Below are positions 18,534 to 28,079 of a stretch of DNA of 64,000 nt, one piece after another. Under the pieces are notes generated by a model that made no database searches, was not told the origin of the DNA, and was given only the letters and a program-made list of their open reading frames with translations. Origin of the DNA: Sphingobacteriales bacterium. Lineage in GTDB: Bacteria > Bacteroidota > Bacteroidia > Chitinophagales > UBA2359. Each line of letters begins with the position of its first letter. Positions within the stretch are counted from its first letter, which is position 1. Position numbers and translations under genes: made by a program. The stretch lies in the NCBI GenBank assembly GCA_016718845.1, contig JADKCK010000104.1, forward strand, positions 60,023-124,022. The letters are read 5' to 3'.

Positions 18534-20465
18534 ATGAAGCAATTAGCTCTTTCTACCCTGTTTCTTCTCTCTTGTCTTCCTTCTTTTGCGCAACGCTCTT
18601 GCGGTGCCATGGACAACCTACAACACCAATTAGCAACCGACCCGGGTATGGCTACCCGCATGGAAGCTATTGAAAACCAAACCCAGCATTTTATCCAATC
18701 GGGTGGCAATCACGAGCGTGTAGTTATTACCATTCCCGTAGTATTTCACATCATCCACAACGGAGATGCACTAGGTAGTGGCGAGAATATCTCTGATACC
18801 TACGTTATGGCTCAATTAGACCAATTAAACAAAGACTACCGCAAACTAAACTCAGACGCATCGTTGATACCTGCAGCCTTTTTAGGCGTAGCCGCCGATG
18901 CCGAAATTCAGTTTTGTTTGGCACAACGCACGCCAGCAGGTGCAGCCACAACGGGTATTAACCGTTTAAACATGGGTTCGGCATCGTGGGCACAAACACA
19001 AATCGAGTCTACCTTAAAACCACAAACCATTTGGGACCGCAACAAATACCTTAACGTTTGGAGCGTTGTGTTTGGCGGTAGCAGTGCAGGTTTATTGGGT
19101 TACGCACAGTTTCCGGGTGGTGCAGCTAATACCGATGGTGTAATTTGTTTGTACAGCTCGTTTGGCTCAACAAGCACCCCTAACCCTGGCGGTGGCGCGT
19201 ATGGCAAAGGTCGCACACTTACACACGAAGTTGGTCACTGGTTAAATTTACGCCACATTTGGGGCGATGCTAACTGTGGTAACGACCAAGTAAGCGATAC
19301 TCCTACACAACAAACTTCTAACTACGGCTGCCCAACTTATCCAAAAGTAACTTGCTCTAACGGACCCAACGGTGACATGTTTATGAACTACATGGACTAT
19401 ACCGACGATGCTTGTATGTATATGTTTTCAACGGGTCAAAAAACACGTATGCAGGCTTTGTTTGCATCGGGTGGCTCGCGTGTAAGTTTGGCTACCTCTG
19501 ATGGTTGTACTGCACCAAGCGGTGGCGGTGGTACTTGCGGCTCGCCAAGTGCTTTGGCTTCAAGCAGCGTTACAGCATCGGGTGCTACGGTATCTTGGGC
19601 TGCTGCTAGCGGCGCCGTAAGCTATAGCGTACAATACAAAACATCGGCAGCTACCTCTTGGACAACCCTTAGCACTACCTCTACATCGTTGAGCTTAACG
19701 GGCTTATCGGCTTCTACTACCTACAACTGGCAAGTATCGGCTGTTTGCTCAAGCACATCAAGCGCTTATGTAGCAGGTGCTAACTTTACCACATCGGCAA
19801 GCGGTGGTGGTGGTACTTGTACCGATACCTACGAATCGAATAACAGCAAAAACACTGCTAAAACAATGGCTGTTAATACCAACCTTACTGCTCTAATTAG
19901 CTCTTCGACCGATAAAGATTGGTACAAATTTACTACAACATCGGCAGCTACCCGAGTGAAAATTAACCTAACCAACTTGCCTGCCGATTACGATGTTAAA
20001 TTGTACAAAAGCAATTCACAGGTGGGTATTTCGCAAAATGATGCTACGGCAGACGAGCAAATCATCTACAACTCTACTTCTACAGGTACTTATTATGTGT
20101 ATGTGTATGGCTATGGTGGTGCTAACAGCACGTCTTGCTATACTTTCCGTGCATCAACATCAAATACCAACTTTGCTAAAGACATGGGCTTAGAAACAGT
20201 AGGAAACGAAATTTCGGAAATTAGCTTGTTCCCTAACCCAAGCAACGACAAAGTAAATGTTAATTTTGTTTCAACCGCCGAAAACAACGTAACTATCCGT
20301 ATTTTTGATATTACTGGTCGTCAGGTAGCACAACAAACACACAGCGCCACCGAAGGCATCAACAACCTTGGCGTAGATGTTAGCAACTTGCAAACTGGCT
20401 ACTACTTAGTACAGGTTGATAATGGCTCGATGCGCCAACAAAACCGTTTGGTAATTGCTCGATAG
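18534..20465 (+). CDS. Secreted M43 metalloprotease with FN3 and PPC-like domains, T9SS cargo (paralogue)
   Basis: 643 residues. The frame is open 47 codons further upstream, but the signal peptide MKQLALSTLFLLSCLPSFAQ begins at 18534 and aligns with the paralogue. Zinc site H231-E232-xx-H235 and H241; Met-turn GDMFMNYMDY. FN3-like, PPC-like (KDWYKFTTTSAA ... LPADYDVKLYKS) and T9SS sorting domains follow in the same order as in the gene at 15474. The last ~20 residues are identical to that paralogue, indicating a recent tandem duplication. Likely role: extracellular protein degradation. Confidence 0.93.
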   Translation: MKQLALSTLFLLSCLPSFAQRSCGAMDNLQHQLATDPGMATRMEAIENQTQHFIQSGGNHERVVITIPVVFHIIHNGDALGSGENISDTYVMAQLDQLNKDYRKLNSDASLIPAAFLGVAADAEIQFCLAQRTPAGAATTGINRLNMGSASWAQTQIESTLKPQTIWDRNKYLNVWSVVFGGSSAGLLGYAQFPGGAANTDGVICLYSSFGSTSTPNPGGGAYGKGRTLTHEVGHWLNLRHIWGDANCGNDQVSDTPTQQTSNYGCPTYPKVTCSNGPNGDMFMNYMDYTDDACMYMFSTGQKTRMQALFASGGSRVSLATSDGCTAPSGGGGTCGSPSALASSSVTASGATVSWAAASGAVSYSVQYKTSAATSWTTLSTTSTSLSLTGLSASTTYNWQVSAVCSSTSSAYVAGANFTTSASGGGGTCTDTYESNNSKNTAKTMAVNTNLTALISSSTDKDWYKFTTTSAATRVKINLTNLPADYDVKLYKSNSQVGISQNDATADEQIIYNSTSTGTYYVYVYGYGGANSTSCYTFRASTSNTNFAKDMGLETVGNEISEISLFPNPSNDKVNVNFVSTAENNVTIRIFDITGRQVAQQTHSATEGINNLGVDVSNLQTGYYLVQVDNGSMRQQNRLVIAR

Positions 20466-20494
20466 GCTTTACTGTAATGGTTTTTAACCAACAA

Positions 20495-20530
20495 AAACAC
20501 GCCATCTGTTATGCAGGTGGCGTGTTTTTT
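20495..20530 (+). terminator. Intrinsic terminator after the third M43 gene
   Basis: Arms AAACACGCCA (20495-20504) and TGGCGTGTTT (20518-20527), extended inwards by CTG/CAG pairing, followed by a T-run. Confidence 0.85.
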
Positions 20531-20551
20531 GGTTTTTAACAAAAAAAATAC

Positions 20552-20559
20552 TACCTTTG
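20552..20559 (+). promoter_or_regulatory. Promoter -7 element TACCTTTG
   Basis: Exact TAnnTTTG match 65 bp upstream of the gene at 20624 and just after the preceding terminator. The upstream TTTG box is not clear. Confidence 0.5.
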
Positions 20560-20623
20560 CCGTGCCAATTTTAACGTAATACTACCGCTTATTTAATCTA
20601 CATAACCTAAAACCTAACAAAAT

Positions 20624-21274
20624 ATGGCGAAGTTTAAAGATTGGACACAAACAAAACTCAAAGAAACCTTTGGTTTGGTGAACAAAAATGGTGAATGCGA
20701 TGAACTAAAAGAATGGATGAGAGCAGGCAATGATACCAACTTATTGATTAACGACCGCGAACAAACCGAACTAGAACGGATACGCAAACGCCTAAGCATA
20801 AACGCCGATATTTGGAACGAAGAAGAATTGAAGATGTATTTTATTTCGTTTTTGTTAGATATAGTATCGTTTGAAAGCGAAAAATACAAACTTTTTTTTG
20901 AACGAAAATTATCGGCTACCCTAAACGGCATTAAATTAAGTGGCGATGTTGATGCCATGATAGCAGGCGGTAATTTTGACGACCCACGAGTGCCCTATTT
21001 TTGTTTGCACGAGTATAAGCAAGAAAAAGGCAAACGCGAAGCCGACCCTAGAGGGCAGTTATTGTCCGAAATGTTGGCAGCCCAAACGCTTAATCAAGAT
21101 AAAACCATACCCATTTATGGCTCGTATATGCTGGGTAGGCTTTGGTTTTTTGGTACTTTGATTAACTACGATTTTTGCTTTTCGGGTGGTTTTGTTGCCG
21201 ATGGTGACGATATTTACCGAATTTTTCGTATTTTACGCCAATTAAAATGCTATATTGATGCTAGAGTAGCTTAA
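20624..21274 (+). CDS. PD-(D/E)XK nuclease-like hypothetical protein
   Basis: 216 residues, cytoplasmic. A possible nuclease core is visible: GDVDAMI (acidic residue on the first core strand) followed by YFCLHEYKQEKG, an ExK motif, and DPRGQLLSEMLAAQ, a helix typical of this fold. It is a paralogue of the gene at 41591, which has the same HEYK...KADPRGQLL block. Function unknown; such single-domain proteins are common in Bacteroidota and often look mobile. It has its own promoter and terminator, i.e. a monocistronic unit. Confidence 0.65.
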   Translation: MAKFKDWTQTKLKETFGLVNKNGECDELKEWMRAGNDTNLLINDREQTELERIRKRLSINADIWNEEELKMYFISFLLDIVSFESEKYKLFFERKLSATLNGIKLSGDVDAMIAGGNFDDPRVPYFCLHEYKQEKGKREADPRGQLLSEMLAAQTLNQDKTIPIYGSYMLGRLWFFGTLINYDFCFSGGFVADGDDIYRIFRILRQLKCYIDARVA

Positions 21275-21283
21275 ACCCAAAAA

Positions 21284-21324
21284 AATAAGCACCAACTAAC
21301 CAAATTTGGTAGTTGGTGCTTATT
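21284..21324 (+). terminator. Hairpin terminator
   Basis: Perfect 15-bp arms (AATAAGCACCAACTA at 21284-21298 and TAGTTGGTGCTTATT at 21310-21324). The T-tail is short, but the position directly after the stop codon supports a terminator. Confidence 0.7.
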
Positions 21325-21389
21325 GCATTAGCGAAAAATTATTTGTATTGGGTACTAAAGTGCTATTGATGGCTGCCTGCCCTTGCTTT

Positions 21390-21473
21390 GCTTTGGGGGT
21401 GCCACTCACTTGGCAAATTAGGGAGTGCTAATCATCACCCCCATAAAAAGACCGATTCCGCGTCAAGCGGGGC
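21390..21473 (+). repeat. Dispersed two-hairpin repeat, copy 3
   Basis: GCTTTGGGGGTGCCACTCAC, then ATCATCACCCCCATAAAAAG and CCGCGTCAAGCGGGGC. It lies between the convergent genes at 20624 and 21509. Confidence 0.85.
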
Positions 21474-21508
21474 TGTACGTGCTGTTGGTGTGTATGCTTA
21501 CTCTTTTT

Positions 21509-22462
21509 TTATGCTGATGGAAAATCAACATCATTTTTTTTCTGCAAAAAAACCTCTGCCAACATACAGCGTGCGCTGCCGCCGCCATACTTTTCGATGG
21601 TGTAAAGTGGGGTATGTAAAATATGCTCGTTGTATTGATGTAAAATGACCAATTGATGTTGATGCAGCGACAGGTATGCCTGTTCGGACATGACAAGTAC
21701 CAGCTCGCCCGATTGATTTTGTACTTGCAAAACGTTAGCTGCAAAATTACTCATTTGATCTTGGGTAATGTCAATAATTTCGTGTTCGGTTTCGGTTAAT
21801 AGCTGCAACAATTGTTGTTTTTGGGTCTCGTTAGATATGGCTTCGAGGCACACTACGGCAAAACCTTCGCCGATGGATAATACCACATTGGTATGATAAA
21901 CAGCTTCGCCGCTGGCATCGTGGGCATCAAACAAAAACGGATGATAGCCCATTGTTTTGCTCCATTGCATGAGGGCTGCCTCGTTGGTGCGTGGCGACCG
22001 ACAGGCATAAACAATGCCATTTATTCTATCTAACACCATGCTGCCTGTACCTTCTAAATATTGCTCGGCAGCCTCAAAATGTTCGTGTAGGGGTATTATT
22101 TCGGCTACTTCAAACTGGGTTTCGAGGTGTTCTAAAATATCCATGCGCCGCTCTGAGCGCCTATTTTGGGCAAGCATGGGGTAGGTAATAATCTGTCCGT
22201 TGGTGTGGGTAGTAAACCAATTGTTTGGAAAAACAGCATCGGGTGTGTTGGGTAAATCGTCAAAAACAACTACTTCGGTACCTATATTGCGCAATTTTTT
22301 AACAAAATGATTAAACTCATGCACCACCATTTGCACAACCTGCTGATTGGGCGCACTAGCTTCGACAGACTGAAACAAGTTGGTTGCAGCCGTTTGTTCG
22401 TTCCGGTCAAAATGAAGCGGACGAACCATGAGTAAAACAGGGGTGGATTGATTCTCGGGCAA
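21509..22462 (-). CDS. ctlX: Arginine deiminase-superfamily hydrolase (CtlX-like)
   Basis: 317-residue guanidino-modifying enzyme of the type annotated as citrulline utilization hydrolase CtlX. The N-terminal MVRP segment, the DLPNTPDAVFPNNWF motif near residue 70 (catalytic-face Asp and Asn), TGSMVLDR near 160 and the C-terminal GGGSARC with nucleophile Cys299 are all present. The family cleaves citrulline or related ureido/guanidino compounds. No ornithine aminotransferase, the usual partner, is next to it. The Met at 22462 gives the family's normal N-terminus. Confidence 0.85.
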   Translation of the reverse strand: MPENQSTPVLLMVRPLHFDRNEQTAATNLFQSVEASAPNQQVVQMVVHEFNHFVKKLRNIGTEVVVFDDLPNTPDAVFPNNWFTTHTNGQIITYPMLAQNRRSERRMDILEHLETQFEVAEIIPLHEHFEAAEQYLEGTGSMVLDRINGIVYACRSPRTNEAALMQWSKTMGYHPFLFDAHDASGEAVYHTNVVLSIGEGFAVVCLEAISNETQKQQLLQLLTETEHEIIDITQDQMSNFAANVLQVQNQSGELVLVMSEQAYLSLHQHQLVILHQYNEHILHTPLYTIEKYGGGSARCMLAEVFLQKKNDVDFPSA

Positions 22463-22694
22463 GTGCAGAAAAATATAGAGGTGAAAAGGTATGAAAAAGG
22501 TGGATTTGAACTTTTAGACACTAAACGGGGTGCAAAGGTACATTTTTTTGCTCATTGTTGAATAATTTTACCCAAAATTTGAATAAAAATACCGTCCTTT
22601 GCAGGTGATTTAGCCTAATGTGGTAGTTTGACACACATTTGTATTGTAAGTTACCACTATATTTTATCGTTAATATTATAAGTTATAAATAACA

Positions 22695-23639
22695 ATGAGT
22701 TTAGCACAATTAGCTGCCTTTGCCAATAGATTGCAAAAAATGTACAAGCACAACCATAAATGGGCACGCCGACAAAATATTAGCTGTTTTAGGGTATATG
22801 ATTGTGATATTCCGCAGTTTCCGTTTTCGGTTGATGTGTACGAAGATTGTGTATATGTTGCCGAATACAAAACGTCGTACCCGATGACGGATAGCGACCA
22901 CCGCGAATGGTTGCGGCAGTGCATTTTAATTGTTAGCGAAATTTTAGAGGTGCCCAAAGAACGGGTTTTTCTGAAAAAACGACAACAACAAAAAGGAGCC
23001 GAGCAATACACCAAAACCAGCAACCGAGCCGTAAAATGGATGGCACGCGAAGGTGGTTTGCGCTTTGTTGTTAACCTGTCGGATTACCTTGACACAGGCT
23101 TGTTTTTAGACCACCGACAAACCCGCCAAATGGTGAAAGACGAAGCCGCCGACAAACGAGTGCTTAACTTATTTGCCTATACAGGCGCTTTTACGGTGTA
23201 TGCAGCGGCTGGCGGGGCTAAAAGCACCACCACCATAGATTTGTCGAAAACCTACATAGAATGGGCAAAGGACAACATGAACCTAAACGGTTTTACCACC
23301 GACAACCACCAGTTTTTACAAACCGATGTGTTGCAATATTTGGCTAAACCACCCGCAGGGGTAATGTTCGATTTGGTGATACTTGACCCGCCTACCTTCT
23401 CGAACAGCAAACGCATGTTTGAGGTGTTAGATGTGCAACGCGACCACGTTATGTTGCTTAACCAAGCATTGGCAATTACGGCACGCGGCGGGGTGGTGTA
23501 TTTTTCGACCAACTACAGGCGCTTTAAAATGCAAACCGACGACCTACACGCATCTGTTATCAAAGACATAACTGCCCAAACTATTCCGCCCGATTTTAGA
23601 GACAAACGCATACACCAATGTTTTAGATTGGTGAAGTAA
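22695..23639 (+). CDS. Class I SAM methyltransferase, RlmK-like (23S rRNA m7G type)
   Basis: 314 residues. It resembles the C-terminal RlmK half of E. coli RlmL: VNLSDYLDTGLFLDHR, then the SAM-binding NLFAYTGAFTVYAAAGGA, IDLSKTYIEWA, the catalytic-loop LDPPTFSNSKR, the QRDHVMLLNQAL helix and YFSTNYRRFKM. Here it is a stand-alone protein, with no RlmL THUMP half next to it. A role in guanine-N7 methylation of large-subunit rRNA is likely, but not proven. The first ~90 residues (KMYKHNHKWARRQ) match the RlmK linker region. Confidence 0.85.
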   Translation: MSLAQLAAFANRLQKMYKHNHKWARRQNISCFRVYDCDIPQFPFSVDVYEDCVYVAEYKTSYPMTDSDHREWLRQCILIVSEILEVPKERVFLKKRQQQKGAEQYTKTSNRAVKWMAREGGLRFVVNLSDYLDTGLFLDHRQTRQMVKDEAADKRVLNLFAYTGAFTVYAAAGGAKSTTTIDLSKTYIEWAKDNMNLNGFTTDNHQFLQTDVLQYLAKPPAGVMFDLVILDPPTFSNSKRMFEVLDVQRDHVMLLNQALAITARGGVVYFSTNYRRFKMQTDDLHASVIKDITAQTIPPDFRDKRIHQCFRLVK

Positions 23640-23659
23640 ACTTATCTTGCCCATAAAAA

Positions 23660-23694
23660 AAGCACACAACGCTTATAGTGTTGTGTGCTTTTTT
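23660..23694 (+). terminator. Intrinsic terminator after the methyltransferase
   Basis: Arms AAGCACACAAC (23660-23670) and GTTGTGTGCTT (23680-23690) followed by TTTTTT. Confidence 0.85.
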
Positions 23695-23795
23695 ATTGCA
23701 AATAGGTATCTTTTATTTATTGTATTTTGTTTAACAGGTTTAACATTTGTTGTTCAACGATTTATAATGACGATTTTTTTTGATTTTTTAAAAAT

Positions 23796-23838
23796 ACAAA
23801 ATCCTCGCTTTGCTTTTGTGTCAAGGCGAGGATTTTGT
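23796..23838 (-). terminator. Terminator-like hairpin at the 3' end of nspC
   Basis: 13-bp perfect arms, ACAAAATCCTCGC (23796-23808) and GCGAGGATTTTGT (23826-23838). It lies 32 bp beyond the nspC stop codon on the minus strand. Confidence 0.65.
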
Positions 23839-23869
23839 GATAAATAGTTGTTTTTGATTGATAGTTATT

Positions 23870-25009
23870 TTACCCCAATCTATCTTTATAGCTTTCGTAG
23901 CCAAACTTACGGATAAGTTCAAATTTATTGTTGGTGTGCCAAATGCCAATAGATGGCAAGCCAACGCCATTAAAAGTAGTGGTTTTAACCATAGTATAAT
24001 GTATCATATCGTCGAACACCACTTTGTCGCCAATTTTTAGGGGTTCGTCAAACGAGTAATCGCCCATAAAATCGCCTGCCAAACAAGTCATGCCACCCAT
24101 TCGGTAGGTAGGTTTGCCTTGTTGTGCATCGGTAGCGCCCAATATGCGTGGTTTATAGGGCATTTCGAGGCAGTCGGGCATGTGTGCTGCAAACGATACG
24201 TCTAAAATAGGCACTTGTATACCTTGACTATCTACTATGTCTAACACCTCGGATACCAAATAACCCGTTTGCCAAGCTATAGCCGAGCCGGGTTCGAGGG
24301 TAATATCTAGATTGTAGGTTTTACTGATACGTTTTAATAAGCCAATTAAGTGTTGTGTATCGTAGCCTTTTCGGGTAATAAGGTGTCCGCCGCCCATATT
24401 TAGCCATTTGGCTTGATGCAACAGGCTACCAAAATGTTTTTCGATTGCTTGAAGGGTGCGCTCGAGGGTGTGGCTGTCGTTTTCGCAAAGGGTATGAAAG
24501 TGCAAACCTTCGATGCCTTCGGGTAGCGTATCGCCCAATTGATTACGGGTAATACCCAAGCGCGAGCCAGCAATGCAGGGGTTATACATATCCGTTTCTA
24601 TTTCGGAGTATTGCGGGTTGATGCGCAAGCCACACGAGATAGGGCGATTGTGTGCCTGGATTTGTGGTTTAAATTGTTGCCATTGAGCTAACGAGTTAAA
24701 GGTAATGTGGCTGCTGTATTGCATTAACTCGTCGAACTCGGTAGGGCGATAGGCAGGGGCATAGGTGTGTGCTAGGTCGTGCATTTCTTCGTGAATTAAT
24801 CGGGCTTCGTGCAGCGAGCTAGCTGTTGCACCGCTTAAATATTGGCGCACCAAGCCAAAAACCGGATACATAGAAAAACCTTTTAGGGCTAATATAATTT
24901 TACAGCCTGCTTGTTCTTGCACCGATTGTAGCAACTGTAGGTTTTGCAACAACAAACGCTCTTCGAGTACAAAGCAAGGCGAAGGGATTTTACTAAAATC
25001 GACAGACAT
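23870..25009 (-). CDS. nspC: Carboxynorspermidine/carboxyspermidine decarboxylase
   Basis: 379-residue PLP enzyme of the alanine-racemase-like fold that makes (nor)spermidine from its carboxy form. PLP-binding Lys43 sits in LALKGFSMYP. Other signatures are GATASSLHEARL near 83, GLRINPQYSE, LHFHTLCEN, LNMGGGHLITRKGYD, EPGSAIAWQTGYL and the C-terminal GDYSFDEPLKIGDKVVF. The partner carboxy(nor)spermidine dehydrogenase is not in the window. Start at 25009 (MSVDFSKIPSPCFVL) is the usual one. Confidence 0.93.
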   Translation of the reverse strand: MSVDFSKIPSPCFVLEERLLLQNLQLLQSVQEQAGCKIILALKGFSMYPVFGLVRQYLSGATASSLHEARLIHEEMHDLAHTYAPAYRPTEFDELMQYSSHITFNSLAQWQQFKPQIQAHNRPISCGLRINPQYSEIETDMYNPCIAGSRLGITRNQLGDTLPEGIEGLHFHTLCENDSHTLERTLQAIEKHFGSLLHQAKWLNMGGGHLITRKGYDTQHLIGLLKRISKTYNLDITLEPGSAIAWQTGYLVSEVLDIVDSQGIQVPILDVSFAAHMPDCLEMPYKPRILGATDAQQGKPTYRMGGMTCLAGDFMGDYSFDEPLKIGDKVVFDDMIHYTMVKTTTFNGVGLPSIGIWHTNNKFELIRKFGYESYKDRLG

Positions 25010-25244
25010 AGATTTTTAAATTATAAATTATTAATTGTAAATTATAAATGTTTTTTGTGAAATACTTTGGGCTTTAAATTAGATTTTTGTAATTGCAAAT
25101 TTTTGAATAAAATGCAATAGTTGCTTTTATTTTTAAAATTAATTTATGTGTAATTAAGGTATAATGAATTAGCTAAAAAATCAAAATTGATGATAACAGT
25201 TTACGCATGAACCTGTCTAATAATTTATAATCGATAATTAATAA

Positions 25245-26039
25245 TTAATCAATGCATATTTTTTTAAGTGCTGTAAAGTTACCATTAAACACATTAAAAT
25301 CCACATCTCCACAAATGCCATTTACTTGTCCTTGGTCGTGGTGTTGCCAAAATAGCCAATCTTCGTTGTTGGGCATGGCAATATCGTCTTCGTAATAGTG
25401 GGCAATCCAGAGTGGATATTTTTTAAAATTTGGTTTAATATATTTCTTATAAAAACGCATATTAGTATAGATAATAGGTTTGGTATTAGTTTCTTTTTCA
25501 ACTGCATCAAGCCACACTTTTAATGCTTCGGTCAATTCGTCGACGGTTACTCCGTTTACGGTTTCTATGTCTAGCACGGGTGGTAAATCGCCGCTTTGCA
25601 AATCGGCTGTTCTCAAAAAGTTTTTAGCTTGCAAGGCGGCATCTTGCTTGGTATCAAAGTAGTGATAAGCCCCGCGCAGTAGTCCGTATCGTTTTGCGTT
25701 TGCCCAGTTTTCGTCAAAATCGCTATCGGTTCGGTTGTGTCCCATGGTTGCTCTAATAAAAACAAACCGAATTTGATTGCCTTTTACGTTCATCTTTTTT
25801 ACTTCGTTCCAATAAATATGGTCTTGATATTGCGATACATCAATGCCATGTACGGTATAGGTACTAGGTAATATAACGCCAAAGTTAGTGTATCGCGGGA
25901 TGGTTTTGCAATTTTGGGTTCGGCGGGTAAGTTGGTGTAGATATATACTAAACTCCTCGCCATATTGGGTTGTATAGAACAAGCCTAATAGGGTAATGAA
26001 AATAAGCAAAAAAACTAAAAGGCGATACCGAGGGTGCAT
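25245..26039 (-). CDS. GH25-family lysozyme, membrane-anchored
   Basis: 264 residues. An N-terminal hydrophobic helix (about 8-22) anchors or exports it. The GH25 muramidase domain starts at GIDVSQYQ (Asp67) and has the catalytic DIE motif at Asp157-Glu159 (PPVLDIET), RGAYHYFD near 122, IIYTNMRFY and the C-terminal WLFWQHHDQG ... DVDFNVFNG. It probably hydrolyses peptidoglycan in the periplasm. It ends just before an AT-rich direct-repeat tract. Confidence 0.9.
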   Translation of the reverse strand: MHPRYRLLVFLLIFITLLGLFYTTQYGEEFSIYLHQLTRRTQNCKTIPRYTNFGVILPSTYTVHGIDVSQYQDHIYWNEVKKMNVKGNQIRFVFIRATMGHNRTDSDFDENWANAKRYGLLRGAYHYFDTKQDAALQAKNFLRTADLQSGDLPPVLDIETVNGVTVDELTEALKVWLDAVEKETNTKPIIYTNMRFYKKYIKPNFKKYPLWIAHYYEDDIAMPNNEDWLFWQHHDQGQVNGICGDVDFNVFNGNFTALKKICID

Positions 26040-26806
26040 TGATAAGAATGATTGTTGGGTATTAACTGCTTGTATGCTAATTGTGTGCTTGTTGCTGCAA
26101 AAGTAAGCCTATTTTAGCTAATAGACTCGTATTTTTGCACTAAAATAAGAAAAAAAGGAAAGAAAGGAAAAAAGCAGTATCGTTGCAACCGAAAAGTGAG
26201 CGATATACTAACGTAACAAGTGTGGAAATACTAGGTAGAATATGAAAAATGCCTCCGTTTTGTTTTCATTTTTTAGAGCCAGAATAGTACCTCATGTTAT
26301 GCACTTGCGCTGTTTTAGTTTTATTTAGGACACCGATTTTACGGATTAGACACAGATAAGATGGTTTTTTATTTAGTGATATAGTCAGATTTTGATACAG
26401 ACATTGAAAAGTGCTGATTGGGCGGTTGCGCTTGCTTTGCTTTGGGGGTGCCATAGACTGTGCAAGTAGGGACAAGCATCACCCCAAAAGATTCGCGTCA
26501 GGGCAAGTGTATTATTTTTAAATAATAGATATGAAGTAGGCGACTACTACTTACTTAAGTCGGCATCAAATTATTGCTCAATAAATGAATAAACACCATT
26601 CTTTATTTTTGTTTTTTTAAATATATTTATGGATGTGTGTAGTATCAGGCAGATTAGCAACTGCTATGGTTAATAACGACTCTATTCTATTTTTCGTACA
26701 CAATTTTACCCTACTGTTTAAACTTTGCGGTTGCTTATGTGTCAAACAAGCAACATGGCAGTTAAGTGGGCTGCAAAATAGTAAAACTTCAAAACTCCAT
26801 CAAAAT
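26040..26806. other. Long non-coding divergent region
   Basis: 767 bp between divergent GH25 and LolA-like genes. It holds dispersed-repeat copy 4 and a GGACACCGATTTTACGGATT-type sequence also seen near 49003. The open frame running in from 26633 to the LolA start lacks coding character. No RNA gene was recognised. Confidence 0.5.
26431..26506 (+). repeat. Dispersed two-hairpin repeat, copy 4 (degraded)
   Basis: TTGCTTTGCTTTGGGGGTGCC, then GCATCACCCCAAAAG and a broken end (TTCGCGTCAGGGCA) in place of the CCGCGTCAAGCGGGGC hairpin. About 40 bp of upstream flank (from GATACAGACATTGAAAAGT near 26395) is also shared with copy 5. Confidence 0.75.
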
Positions 26807-27448
26807 ATGAAATTTGCATCTGTGTTGCTCGTTGCTTTTATTGGTTGCATAGGGTTTTTACCCAACAACATCCAGGCTCAATCCGACCCCGAAGCTAAGA
26901 AAATATTAGACAAGGTAAGCCAAAAATACAAATCGTTAGCATCGGTAGAGGGCGATTTTGTGCTAACCATTACAGGCGATAAAACCACCGATACCCAAAA
27001 CGGAAAAGTGTACATAAAAGGTGATAAATACAAATTTACTGCCCAAGAGTTAGAACGAATATCGGATGGTAAAACCGTTTGGACACACCTAAAACCACAA
27101 AAAGAAGTGCAGGTAAATGCGGTTGATAAAAACGAAATATCGCCCAACCAACTATTTACCCTTTACACCAAAGGCTATACTTACAGCCTAAACACCGAGG
27201 TAAAACGCACCGCCAACCAAATGGTTGTTGACCTTAGTCCTACCGATAAAAAAAGTAACTATTTTAAAGTTAGGCTATTTATTGACAAAACAACCAATAT
27301 GATTGCCAAAGCTACTTTGTTCGAAAAATCGGGGATGAGATACACCTACGAACTAAAAAATATAAAAACTAATACCCTAAAAAATAACAACTTATTTGCT
27401 TTTAATGCAGCTAAGTATCCGGGTGTAGAGGTTATTGATTTAAGATAA
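26807..27448 (+). CDS. LolA-like outer-membrane lipoprotein carrier / sorting protein
   Basis: 213 residues. The frame is open 58 codons upstream, but a signal peptide begins at the Met at 26807 (MKFASVLLVAFIGCIGF ... IQAQ), so that start is used. The mature part has LolA-family features: an N-terminal amphipathic helix (ILDKVSQKYKSLASVEGDF), a half-barrel strand series (GKVYIKGDKYKFTAQ, DGKTVWTHLKPQKEV), and FEKSGMRYTYELKNI. It is expected in the periplasm, ferrying lipoproteins or hydrophobic ligands to the outer membrane. Confidence 0.82.
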   Translation: MKFASVLLVAFIGCIGFLPNNIQAQSDPEAKKILDKVSQKYKSLASVEGDFVLTITGDKTTDTQNGKVYIKGDKYKFTAQELERISDGKTVWTHLKPQKEVQVNAVDKNEISPNQLFTLYTKGYTYSLNTEVKRTANQMVVDLSPTDKKSNYFKVRLFIDKTTNMIAKATLFEKSGMRYTYELKNIKTNTLKNNNLFAFNAAKYPGVEVIDLR

Positions 27449-27487
27449 AATGTTTTATTGTTGATAGTTGTTTTATTTGTTGTGCGT

Positions 27488-27518
27488 AAGCCCAGCCAGT
27501 TTATGGTTGGGCTTTTTT
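27488..27518 (+). terminator. Intrinsic terminator after the LolA-like gene
   Basis: AAGCCCAGCC pairs with GGTTGGGCTT, followed by TTTT. It lies 40 bp after the stop codon. Confidence 0.75.
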
Positions 27519-27535
27519 GTTTTAAAGATAATGTC

Positions 27536-27576
27536 AAAATCGGCTACAAACCATGGGTCTGTAGCCGATTTTTTTT
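27536..27576. terminator. Second hairpin, at the edge of the tandem array
   Basis: Perfect 13-bp arms (AAAATCGGCTACA at 27536-27548, TGTAGCCGATTTT at 27560-27572) run into a T-run that is also the first T-tract of the tandem repeat. Confidence 0.65.
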
Positions 27577-28079
27577 GACACATAGGTGCATAGATTGACA
27601 TAGATAGACCTACACTAAGCTATTTTTTTTGACACATAGGTGCATAGATTGGCGCCTCCTATTTTTGACCAGGGATTTGGCATAGATACACTAAGCTATT
27701 TTTTTGACACATAGGTGCATAGATTGGCATAGATCAGACCTACACTAAGCTATTTTTTGACACATAGGGGGTGACCTACACTAAGCTATTTTTTTTGACA
27801 CATAGGTGCATAGATTGGCATAGATACATAGACCTACACTAAGCTATTTTTTTTGACACATAGGTGCATAGATTGGCATAGATACATAGACCTACACTAA
27901 GCTATTTTTTTTGACACATAGGTGCATAGATTGGCATAGATAGACCTACACTAAGCTATTTTTTATTTTTTTTGACACATAGGTGCATAGATTGGCATAG
28001 ATACATAGACCTACACTAAGCTATTTTTTTTTGACACATAGGTGCATAGATACATAGAGAGATGCGTTTATGACCTACA
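27573..28079. repeat. Tandem array, ~55-bp unit, nine copies
   Basis: Nine head-to-tail units of the form T6-9, GACACATAGGTGCATAGATT, GGCATAGATACATAG, ACCTACACTAAGCTA. Most are 53-59 bp; unit 2 is longer (an extra GGCGCCTCCT... insert), unit 4 is shortened to about 38 bp and unit 9 is incomplete. There are no unique spacers, so it is not a CRISPR array. The last unit overlaps the stop codon of the gene at 28075. Confidence 0.9.

Noticed and set aside
27573..28079. CRISPR array
   Set aside because: Units are contiguous without unique spacers, and no cas gene is nearby.
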